Shown here piece after piece: positions 1-6,829 of a stretch of DNA of 11,850 nucleotides. Each line of letters begins with the position of its first letter. Within the stretch, counting starts at the first letter, position 1. The stretch is from Kineosporiaceae bacterium. Lineage in GTDB: Bacteria > Actinomycetota > Actinomycetes > Actinomycetales > Angustibacteraceae. The notes beneath the pieces were generated by a model, which was given only the letters and a program-made list of their open reading frames with translations, searched no databases and was not told the origin of the DNA. The stretch is taken from positions 1-11,850 of the forward strand of contig DAIETC010000003.1 of the NCBI GenBank assembly GCA_027345905.1. The letters run 5' to 3'. The translations under genes and the position numbers were made by a program.

Positions 1-815
1 ACGCCGACGAGCGCTACCAGCTGCACGGGACCGACGCACTGCGCGAGTGGATGCAGCGCACCGCCGACGAGGCGATCGAGCTGGTCGCCCCGCACATGGA
101 CATCCCCGAGCCGGTACGCACCATCGAGTGCCTCATCGCCCCGACCCAGACCGGCGGCATCTACTACACCGGGCCGTCGCAGGACTTCTCCCGCCCGGGC
201 CGCATGTGGTGGTCGGTGCCCAAGGGCGTCACCGAGTTCGGCACCTGGAAGGAGCTCACGACCGTCTACCACGAGGGTGTCCCGGGCCACCACCTGCAGG
301 TCGCCCAGACGGTCTACCGCGCCGAGCTGCTCAACCGGTGGCGGCGCCTCGGGTGCTGGGTCAGCGGCCACGGTGAGGGGTGGGCGCTGTACGCCGAACG
401 GCTGATGGCCGACCTGGGGTTTCTCGACGACCCCGGCGACCGGCTCGGCATGCTGATGATGCAGTCCATGCGCGCGGCGCGGGTCGTCATCGACATCGGC
501 GTGCACTGCGAGCTGCCGGCCCCGGCGGAGGTGGGCTCTGGCCCGTGGACGTACGAGAAAGCCTGGCAGTACTTCGCCGCCCACACGACCCTGTCCGAGG
601 GGATGCGGCGCTTCGAGCTCGACCGCTACCTGGGCTGGCCGGGCCAGGCACCGTCGTACAAGATCGGTGAGCGGCTGTGGCTGGCCGTGCGCGATAAGGT
701 GCGCGAGCGTGAGGGCGCGGCGTTCTCGCTCAGCGCGTTCCACCGGCGAGCCCTCGACCTGGGGTCGGTCGGCTTGGATGTCCTGCAGGAGTCACTACTG
801 GCGCAAGCGCAGTAG
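1..815 (+). CDS. DUF885-family putative zinc-dependent hydrolase, 3' part only
   Basis: The reading frame is open from the window edge (first full codon at base 3) to TAG at 813-815, so the N-terminal part of the gene lies outside. The visible 270 or so residues carry an HEGVPGHH motif (bases 270-293) and, about 30 residues later, GEGWALYAE (about 363-398). This is the layout of DUF885 (PF05960) proteins, where HExxPGHH supplies two His ligands and the catalytic Glu, and the Glu of GEGWA is thought to be the third zinc ligand. Members are about 550-600 residues, so roughly the C-terminal half is present. A carboxypeptidase or dipeptidase-like role is inferred from the gluzincin-like motif; the substrate is unknown. 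Its stop overlaps the maf start by one base (TAGTG), which suggests one transcript and coupled translation. The family call is firm, the function is not. Confidence 0.88.
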   Translation, partial: ADERYQLHGTDALREWMQRTADEAIELVAPHMDIPEPVRTIECLIAPTQTGGIYYTGPSQDFSRPGRMWWSVPKGVTEFGTWKELTTVYHEGVPGHHLQVAQTVYRAELLNRWRRLGCWVSGHGEGWALYAERLMADLGFLDDPGDRLGMLMMQSMRAARVVIDIGVHCELPAPAEVGSGPWTYEKAWQYFAAHTTLSEGMRRFELDRYLGWPGQAPSYKIGERLWLAVRDKVREREGAAFSLSAFHRRALDLGSVGLDVLQESLLAQAQ

Positions 816-1483
816 TGGGGCCAACGCTCGTCCTCGGGTCGGCCAGCCCGGCGCGGCTGCGGACGCTGCAGAGCGCGGGTGTCAACCCCTACGTCCTGGA
901 GTCGGGCGTCGACGAACAGGCAGTTCTCGTTGCGGCGCAACGGTTGTATGGCGCTCTCGCGCCTGACCAGGTGCCCTTGGTGCTCGCCCGGGCAAAAGCT
1001 GAAGCAGTCAGCGCGCTTCTCGGCGACGCCGACGCAGCGCTCGCCGGGCCCGCTGATCCCCTGGTGCTCGGCTGCGACTCGGTGCTCGAGCTGGACGGCG
1101 AGGTGCACGGCAAGCCGGTCGATGCGTCCGAGGCGAGCGCGAGATGGCGGCGGATGCGCGGGCGCAGCGGCGTCCTGCACACGGGGCACTGGCTGATCGA
1201 CCTTCGCGAGGGCGGCAGTGCGGCCACGGTGGGCGCCCTCGCCTCGACCACGGTGCACTTCGCCGACATCAGCGACGACGAGATCGACGCGTACGTCGCC
1301 ACCGGCGAACCGTTGTCCGTCGCCGGTGCGTTCACCACCGACGGTCTGGGGGGCGCGTTCGTCCGCGGCATCGAGGGCGACCATCACAACGTGGTGGGCC
1401 TGAGCCTGCCCGTCCTGCGCGACCTGCTCGCCGACTGCGGCGTCGCCTGGACAAGCCTGTGGACCGCCACCGCCCCCAGTTGA
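815..1483 (+). CDS. maf: Maf family nucleoside triphosphate pyrophosphatase
   Basis: This 222-residue protein starts at GTG 815 and ends at TGA 1481-1483. Known Maf proteins hydrolyse non-canonical or modified nucleoside triphosphates to monophosphate and pyrophosphate in the cytosol, and have been linked to septum arrest. Visible family signatures are the N-terminal LGSASPARL (residues 7-15, the P-loop-like substrate site), ARAKAEAV (59-66), GCDSV with the catalytic Asp88, GKPVDASEA (99-107), the MRGRSGVLHTGH stretch (114-125) and AGAFTTDGLGG (170-180). Length is normal for the family. The start is fixed by the TAGTG overlap with the upstream gene and by the position of the SASPARL motif near the N terminus. 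In many actinobacteria maf sits beside acyl-CoA carboxylase genes (accD5-accE5-maf in mycobacteria). Here a carboxylase cluster lies about 5 kb downstream, separated by the exported-protein genes. Confidence 0.95.
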   Translation: MGPTLVLGSASPARLRTLQSAGVNPYVLESGVDEQAVLVAAQRLYGALAPDQVPLVLARAKAEAVSALLGDADAALAGPADPLVLGCDSVLELDGEVHGKPVDASEASARWRRMRGRSGVLHTGHWLIDLREGGSAATVGALASTTVHFADISDDEIDAYVATGEPLSVAGAFTTDGLGGAFVRGIEGDHHNVVGLSLPVLRDLLADCGVAWTSLWTATAPS

Positions 1484-1634
1484 CGGATACCGCGAGGGAA
1501 GACTCGCTGTCAAGCCTGATTCGTCATCGGAAACAGCACTTCACGCAAGCCCCGGGCGCCCCCAAGATCGGGACGAGGCGCAGCAGAGCCATGCGCGACT
1601 GAGTAGCGCTGCACGCCGCTCAACCGCCCAACAC

Positions 1635-1643
1635 AGGTGAGGG
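1635..1643 (+). promoter_or_regulatory. Ribosome binding site that decides the start at 1649
   Basis: AGGTGAGGG ends five bases before ATG 1649. An in-frame GTG at 1637 lies inside this motif and has no purine-rich stretch upstream, so the ATG is the better start. The rest of the 165-bp gap after maf (1484-1648) holds no gene. I see a TTGACG at 1480-1485 but no matching -10 element, and no strong terminator hairpin. Confidence 0.7.
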
Positions 1644-1648
1644 TTTCC

Positions 1649-4600
1649 ATGTTTACACAGCCATCTCGACGGTTTGTGCGATCGGTTCCGGGACGTCGGC
1701 TGACACCGCTGCTGGGCCTCAAGCCGGTGGCCCTGGTCAGCGCGTTCCTGCTCGCCATGGCCGGCCTCACCGCCGCGCCGGCAGGCGCCGCAAGCGGCAG
1801 CAACAACGCCAACCGCCCTTCCTCGCCGCATTTCATGCGCCCCAGGAACCAGCTCCACGGTGCAGCGGGGTCAGGCGCCGCCTTCGACACCACGACCGAT
1901 ATGACCTACCACAACGGCCCAGTGATGCGCGACGTCACCAACTACGCGATCTTCTGGAACCCCACCACCCCCCCGGCGGGCTACCCAAGTCAGCCGATGT
2001 TCGACAGCAACTACCGCAGCATCATTGACCGGTATTTCACCGATATCGGTGGAACGCCCTACCTCAACATCGAAACCCAATATGGCGACAGCACTGGCCA
2101 ACCAGTGCCCAACAGCGCGCACTTCGGCGGCGACTGGGTCGACACGACCAGCTACCCGCACGCCGGCACGAGTGCCGATCCACTGCAGGACACGGACATT
2201 CAGGCGTCTATCGACCGAGCCATCGCCGCCCATCCCACCTGGCAGGCGCCTAGCAACTCCACCATGTACTTCGTCTACACCGGCAAGAACATCATCGAGT
2301 GCCAGGGAACCGCCTGCTTTGCGGCAAACGACTACAACGGGACTGCTGCGACAAACAAGAAATTCTGCGCCTACCACTTCAACAACGGCTCGAAGATCTA
2401 CGCGTTCATTCCCTATGCCTCGACTGGCGCCTGCTACGGCGACGACACGGCGTGGCCCAATGGTCAAGGAGTCGACGTCGCACTGGATGTCACGTCCCAC
2501 GAACAGTTCGAGGCCAACACCGACCCGTTCCAGAACGCCTGGTATGACGATGTCAACGGTACGGCTGGGGAGAACGGCGACAAGTGCAACTTCAACTATG
2601 GGCCGTACGAGAGTGACGGGACCAACCTGGTGCTGCAAGGTCACGCCTATCAGGCGCAGCTCGAGTGGAGCAACGGCTCCCCCCATGGATGCGTCAAGCG
2701 CTATGGCGCGCGACCCAGCACCACGGTGACGGGTGATCTGAACTTCGGCACCGTGCCGAGGGGCACGTCTGCCACGCGACAGGTCGCTGTCCAGAACACC
2801 GGGTTGGGCGACCTGGACATACTGGGTGCGCAGATGGCCTCCGGATCGTCATCGGCCATCACGCTGAGCCCCACAGCGCCCAACCACGCGACCCTGCATG
2901 CCGGGGACACCGCCCTGTTCGACGTCACCGCCGCAGCGCCCGCGGATGCCGCCAGCGCCGGCCCCCTGACGGGCACCTTGGCCATCGATACCGACGACAC
3001 CGTGCCGAACGACACGGGAGCTGCAACGTCGGCGCAGCTCACGGCCACGACGGCTATCGCCGCCACGGCGACCGTAGGCCTACCTGCCCTCACGGTCACC
3101 GGATCACTGGACTTTGGCACCGTCCCGCGTGGTGACAGCGCCACGCGAGACGTGATCGTGCAAAACACCGGCAGCGCCGAACTGCACGTGACTGACATCA
3201 GTCTGGTGAGCGGCAGTGACCCCGCCTACAGCCAGACACCGCTCGCAGGCCCAGCCGGCACGCTGACGCCCGGCGCCAGCCTCACGGTCCAGGTGACTTT
3301 CGCACCACCGGCCAGCTCGTCCACAACCGGGCCGCTGACCGCGACTCTCGCCATCTCAACCGACGCACCCTCCGCCGGTTGGCAGACCGTGCCTGCCACG
3401 GGGACGGTCGGGCTGCCCAAGGCAGCGGTGTCACCCGGAGCGCTCGACGTCGGCGTCGTGTGCCCCGGATCGACGTTCGACCAGCAGCTGACGGTCACGA
3501 ACACCGGGCAGGCACCGCTCACCATCAGCGACATCAGCATCGGGAGCGGCAGCTCCGGCGGTCTGTCCGTGCTGCCCATCCCGAGCCTGCCGCAGACGCT
3601 GCCGGTCGGGGGCCACCTGTCGTTCACGGTTCGCTTTGCACCCTCCGGGCCGTTCGGTGGCCCGGTCGCCGGAACCGTCGTGGTGACCACTGACGACCCT
3701 GTGAACCCACAGATTTCCGTACCCATCACCGGATCTGTCGGACAGGCCGTCCTCACCGCCGGAAGCACCCAGCTGGACTTCGGCGGCGTGCCGACGGACA
3801 ACCGGACGAGTCCGCACGCCGCCACATTGCCGGTGACCATCTCGAACACCGGAAACTGCGAGCTGTCCATCAGCTCACTGCAGGTCAGTGGGCCAGCCGC
3901 AGCGGACTACGTTGTGGTCGGCTCACCCACGCTGCCGCTGTCCCTTGCGGCCGGCGCTGCCGTGACCCTGAGCGTGCAGTTCAACCCGACGGCGGCGGGT
4001 ACCCGCAACGCGACGCTCACGGTCGGCAGCAGTGATCCCGCTCACCCGCTCACCGCGGTGACCCTGAGCGGCGAAGGTCTGATACCAGCGATCTCGACCT
4101 CCAGCGACGCCTTGGTCTACGGCCCCACCGTGGTCCAGAGCCAGGCACCGGGCTATCCAGGGCTGACCACACCGCTGACCGTGACCAACACGGGACAGTC
4201 CGAGCTGATCACCGACACTTTGACGACCGACGGTGCACCGTTCACGGCGCCGGCCCCGGCCTCACCGCCATCTCGATACGCGCCGAACGACCACTTCAGC
4301 GAACCAGTCACATTTGCGCCAACCACGCAAGGGAAGTTCTCCGGAGTATTCACAGTCGCCGATACCGACCCCGAAGGGGGTGCCAGCCACACGGTGACCC
4401 TGTGCGGTGAAGGTGTCGGACGCGGTATCCGGGTGCTGGCGATCAACTCATCGGGGGTGCCGTTCGACAACATCAAACAGCTGCGGCTGCAGTCCCAGGG
4501 GACAGCCCAGAAGGTCAACATCAACCTCTCCGGCCTTGCCCTGCGTGGTGTGGGCACTTCCTGTCTACCTGGCCAGCAGGAACAGTACGAGAACCAGTCC

Positions 4601-4735
4601 CTACCTGCCACAGACACCGTGAACCAGCGCTCGTCGTACTACACGCTCTCCGTGACAGTCGGCGGAAAGGCGACGACCATCACGTTCAGCCTGGGCGTCG
4701 CTGAGTTCAAGACGCTGACCATGACGGTCGGGTAA
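1649..4735 (+). CDS. Secreted EXORDIUM/PHI-1-like domain protein with five ASH-like Ig repeats
   Basis: This 1028-residue exported protein has a long basic n-region with two RR pairs (SRRF, GRRL), a hydrophobic core around residues 26-44 and an Ala-rich cleavage region near 48-51 (APAGAAS). Residues about 85-355 resemble plant EXORDIUM/phosphate-induced protein 1: YHNGPVM (87-93), YAIFWNP, SHEQFEANTDP with His284, Glu285 and Glu288, then NAWYDD and GDKCNFNYG. Six cysteines in this part could form three disulfides. Five beta-sandwich repeats of the ASH/choice-of-anchor-D type follow, starting near residues 357, 481, 591, 702 and 815; each has an FGTVP-like strand, a VxNTG motif and, in most, VxFxP. 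Residues 924-1028 form a C-terminal domain I cannot name; no LPXTG or transmembrane anchor is present. An extracellular, wall-associated or adhesive role is inferred. HExxE is not the usual HExxH zinc site, so peptidase activity is only a possibility. Domain call fairly sure, function unknown. Confidence 0.85.
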   Translation: MFTQPSRRFVRSVPGRRLTPLLGLKPVALVSAFLLAMAGLTAAPAGAASGSNNANRPSSPHFMRPRNQLHGAAGSGAAFDTTTDMTYHNGPVMRDVTNYAIFWNPTTPPAGYPSQPMFDSNYRSIIDRYFTDIGGTPYLNIETQYGDSTGQPVPNSAHFGGDWVDTTSYPHAGTSADPLQDTDIQASIDRAIAAHPTWQAPSNSTMYFVYTGKNIIECQGTACFAANDYNGTAATNKKFCAYHFNNGSKIYAFIPYASTGACYGDDTAWPNGQGVDVALDVTSHEQFEANTDPFQNAWYDDVNGTAGENGDKCNFNYGPYESDGTNLVLQGHAYQAQLEWSNGSPHGCVKRYGARPSTTVTGDLNFGTVPRGTSATRQVAVQNTGLGDLDILGAQMASGSSSAITLSPTAPNHATLHAGDTALFDVTAAAPADAASAGPLTGTLAIDTDDTVPNDTGAATSAQLTATTAIAATATVGLPALTVTGSLDFGTVPRGDSATRDVIVQNTGSAELHVTDISLVSGSDPAYSQTPLAGPAGTLTPGASLTVQVTFAPPASSSTTGPLTATLAISTDAPSAGWQTVPATGTVGLPKAAVSPGALDVGVVCPGSTFDQQLTVTNTGQAPLTISDISIGSGSSGGLSVLPIPSLPQTLPVGGHLSFTVRFAPSGPFGGPVAGTVVVTTDDPVNPQISVPITGSVGQAVLTAGSTQLDFGGVPTDNRTSPHAATLPVTISNTGNCELSISSLQVSGPAAADYVVVGSPTLPLSLAAGAAVTLSVQFNPTAAGTRNATLTVGSSDPAHPLTAVTLSGEGLIPAISTSSDALVYGPTVVQSQAPGYPGLTTPLTVTNTGQSELITDTLTTDGAPFTAPAPASPPSRYAPNDHFSEPVTFAPTTQGKFSGVFTVADTDPEGGASHTVTLCGEGVGRGIRVLAINSSGVPFDNIKQLRLQSQGTAQKVNINLSGLALRGVGTSCLPGQQEQYENQSLPATDTVNQRSSYYTLSVTVGGKATTITFSLGVAEFKTLTMTVG

Positions 4736-4739
4736 CGGC

Positions 4740-5306
4740 ATGGGGATGGGTGGCCGCAGCCGCTTTCGGGTGGGCATGACACTGGTTGCCGCTGCGGCGA
4801 CCCTGCTCGTCGGGTGCGGGCCCCGGACCGGGCCTGGCACGCACCTGCCGGTCCCAGAGCCGACGGCGCCGCCGGTGGAGCACACCGGGAACCCCGGTCC
4901 GACAACAGGTACGTCATCTTCCTCCGTCACCTCGGCGAGCAGGTCCGTGACGACAGGCCCACCACCAGGCACGGGATCGGCGCTGCGGCTCGGTGAACCG
5001 GACAACGCACAGACGGTGACCGTACGACGCGGCACCCGACTCGTGCTCGTGCTGCACAACACCTATTGGGTCATCACCGGCTCATCGAACCCTGCGGTCG
5101 TGGTCTCGACCGCCGTGCAGACGCACACTCCCGACCCGCCTGGGTCGTGCCTGCCCGGTATCGGATGTGGATCGGTCAGTGAACCGTTCTCGACGCGCAG
5201 TCTCGGCTCGGCGACGCTGACGGCGCACCGCGACTCATGTGGTGAGGCAATGCCTTGCCAAGCCGCTCAGTCACGGTATGTCGTGACCGTCGTCGTGACC
5301 GGCTGA
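4740..5306 (+). CDS. Putative lipoprotein with chagasin-like (I42-like) beta domain
   Basis: This 188-residue protein begins with a basic n-region, a hydrophobic core (about 13-24) and the lipobox LVGC with Cys26, so it is probably lipid-anchored on the outer face of the membrane. Residues 27-80 are a Pro/Thr/Ser/Gly-rich linker. Residues about 85-188 form a beta-rich domain: a VTVRRGTRLVLVL strand, NTYW, SSNPAVV, a GSVSEPFSTRSLGSATLTA stretch and a final YVVTVVV strand. That order recalls chagasin-like peptidase inhibitors (MEROPS I42), but the NPTTGY loop is absent. Two CX5C pairs (137/143 and 167/173) suggest disulfides. The ATG lies four bases after the stop of the preceding gene, so the two are probably one operon. 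A second in-frame ATG at 4746 is also possible. The 3' end overlaps the convergent monooxygenase gene by 40 bases. Lipoprotein call good; inhibitor function is a guess from fold. Confidence 0.75.
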   Translation: MGMGGRSRFRVGMTLVAAAATLLVGCGPRTGPGTHLPVPEPTAPPVEHTGNPGPTTGTSSSSVTSASRSVTTGPPPGTGSALRLGEPDNAQTVTVRRGTRLVLVLHNTYWVITGSSNPAVVVSTAVQTHTPDPPGSCLPGIGCGSVSEPFSTRSLGSATLTAHRDSCGEAMPCQAAQSRYVVTVVVTG

Positions 5307-6829
5307 CCGCGCCGCTGCCGCCGAACGGGCGCTGCGGCCAACACCTCGCGGTCGGGGCGCACGAGCACCCCGCTCAGCTTCGAGCGTTGCAACCAGGCCC
5401 GCAGCTGCGGGCAGTCCACGCTACGGACGCCGGGTGCCGGCCGGCCGCTGACGTCCACGCTCACCACCTGGCCGAACCCGCGCGCCAGCTCCACCAATCC
5501 CGCGTCCGCCGGCCCCGCACTGATGATCGCGAACCCGGCACCCAGGACGTCGTCCAGCCGCAGCCGGTGGCCGCCTTCGACGACCCAGGGCTGCGGGCAG
5601 GGCCGGCCCACCGGGTCGTGTCGCCGGTGCGTACGCCGCACCAGTGGCCCGGCCGCAAGCCGGGGAGTGCTCGTCCTGGCGAGCAGCCGGGCGCCGCCAG
5701 GCAGACGGCACAGCGCAGCGAGCCCGATCCGGCGCAGGGCCGCGGCTCGGCCCGCGCCACCGGTCATCGCCCATCCGGCGAGGATGGCTGAGCGGATCAC
5801 CGCGCGCGCATGCGGCGCTCGCTCCAGCTCATAGGTGTCGAGCAGTGCGGCATCCGCGCCCGCCTGCAGCACCCACGCGAGCTTCCACGCCAGGTTGTCC
5901 GCGTCGCGCAGGCCGGCGCCCAGGCCCTGGCCGATGAACGGCGGCATCTGGTGCGCCGCGTCACCCAGCAGGAACACCCCTCCTCGTCGCCATCGATCGG
6001 CCAGTCGCGCGGCGAAGGTGTACTCCGCGGCGCGAATCACCTGAAACCCTTGTGGTTCCAGGGTTTTCGTCCACGGAAGGATGAGCTGCGCAAGGATCCC
6101 CGGCTGGGTCAGCTGCGCGGCGGTTTCCCCGGCCAGGAGCCGGAACTCCCAGCGGTACCGTTCTCGGCCGACCTGCATGAACGTGGCCGCCCGCCGCGGG
6201 TCGCAGACCTGCTCGACACCGCCCCACACGTCCAGCGGCTGCACGCACAGCGCATCGAGCACCAGCCAGCGCTGCTCGAAGTGCAGGTCGAGCAGCCGGG
6301 GGCCGATCAGCCTGCGGACCGTGCTGTTGGCGCCGTCGCAGCCGAGCACGGCCGACGCCGCCTGCTGCGCCGTCGTACCGTCGCCCTCCCGGTACGTGAC
6401 AACCACGCCGGGCCCGGCGGTGTGATCGAGCGCGACGACCTCGGCGCCAGGACGCAGCTCGATGTCCGAGCTGGCAGAAGCCTTGTCGCGCAACAAGTTC
6501 TCCAGGTCAGGCTGGTCGAACAGGTTGCTCTGCGGGTGCCCGAACGTTCCCTCCCCCGTGTCCCGTGCGAACTCGGCGAGCACTCGGCCGCTGGCGTCGA
6601 CCAGGCGCATACCGGACGCCGGGCGGCTGATCGCCGCGAACTGGGCGCCCAGCCCGAGGGTCTGCAGGATTCGGAACCCCTCGTCGTCCAGGTGCACCGC
6701 GCGGGGCAACGCGAGCGGCTCGGCGGCGCGCTCCAGAACCAGTGTGCGCACGCCGTACCGGGCCAGCAGCAGCGCGGCCGTGAGCCCCGTCGGGCCGGCA
6801 CCCACGACGACGACCTGGGGTCGGCTCAC
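5267..6829 (-). CDS. FAD-dependent aromatic-type monooxygenase, MhpA-like
   Basis: This 520-residue class A flavoprotein hydroxylase belongs to the UbiH/PheA/MhpA group (PF01494). Such enzymes use NAD(P)H and O2 to hydroxylate phenolic or related rings in the cytosol. Motifs: GAGPTG (10-15) with Glu33 for the FAD ribose; PRAVHLDDE (42-50), matching the MhpA-type PRAxxxDDE; CDGANS with Asp165; and LLGDAAHQMPPFIGQG with Asp290, followed by DADNLAWKL. Residues about 415-505 look like the thioredoxin-like C-terminal domain of phenol-hydroxylase relatives. Length is usual or slightly short. The GTG start at 6829 overlaps the upstream beta-subunit stop (GTGA), indicating translational coupling in a carboxylase/dehydrogenase operon. 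No ring-cleavage dioxygenase (MhpB type) is visible, so a classic phenylpropionate pathway is not supported here. Substrate unknown; polyketide or antibiotic hydroxylases of this superfamily are alternatives. Confidence 0.88.
   Translation of the reverse strand: MSRPQVVVVGAGPTGLTAALLLARYGVRTLVLERAAEPLALPRAVHLDDEGFRILQTLGLGAQFAAISRPASGMRLVDASGRVLAEFARDTGEGTFGHPQSNLFDQPDLENLLRDKASASSDIELRPGAEVVALDHTAGPGVVVTYREGDGTTAQQAASAVLGCDGANSTVRRLIGPRLLDLHFEQRWLVLDALCVQPLDVWGGVEQVCDPRRAATFMQVGRERYRWEFRLLAGETAAQLTQPGILAQLILPWTKTLEPQGFQVIRAAEYTFAARLADRWRRGGVFLLGDAAHQMPPFIGQGLGAGLRDADNLAWKLAWVLQAGADAALLDTYELERAPHARAVIRSAILAGWAMTGGAGRAAALRRIGLAALCRLPGGARLLARTSTPRLAAGPLVRRTHRRHDPVGRPCPQPWVVEGGHRLRLDDVLGAGFAIISAGPADAGLVELARGFGQVVSVDVSGRPAPGVRSVDCPQLRAWLQRSKLSGVLVRPDREVLAAAPVRRQRRGQPVTTTVTTYRD
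5311..5338 (+). terminator. Possible stem-loop terminator after the lipoprotein gene
   Basis: Four bases after TGA 5304-5306 the + strand can fold into a GC-rich hairpin: five pairs (GCCGC/GCGGC), a T-T mismatch, two pairs, a one-base bulge, three pairs and a GAACG loop. There is no T-run after it, which is common in actinobacteria but weakens the call. It lies inside the 3' coding end of the opposite-strand gene, so codon constraints could create it by chance. Confidence 0.3.

Noticed and set aside
1480..1485. TTGACG overlapping the maf stop codon as a -35 for the exported-protein operon
   Set aside because: No TANNNT-like hexamer was found 16-19 bases downstream, so no promoter could be assigned in 1484-1648.
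626..1513. A 295-codon open frame on the - strand over the DUF885 end and maf
   Set aside because: Both + strand genes carry family motifs throughout; the antisense frame has none.
1556..1620. Short GC-rich inverted repeats after maf as a terminator
   Set aside because: The best pairing (GCAGC with GCTGC) leaves a long unpaired loop; too weak to call.
1637..1639. GTG as start of the large exported protein, adding four residues
   Set aside because: It lies within the ribosome binding site of ATG 1649 and has no such site of its own.
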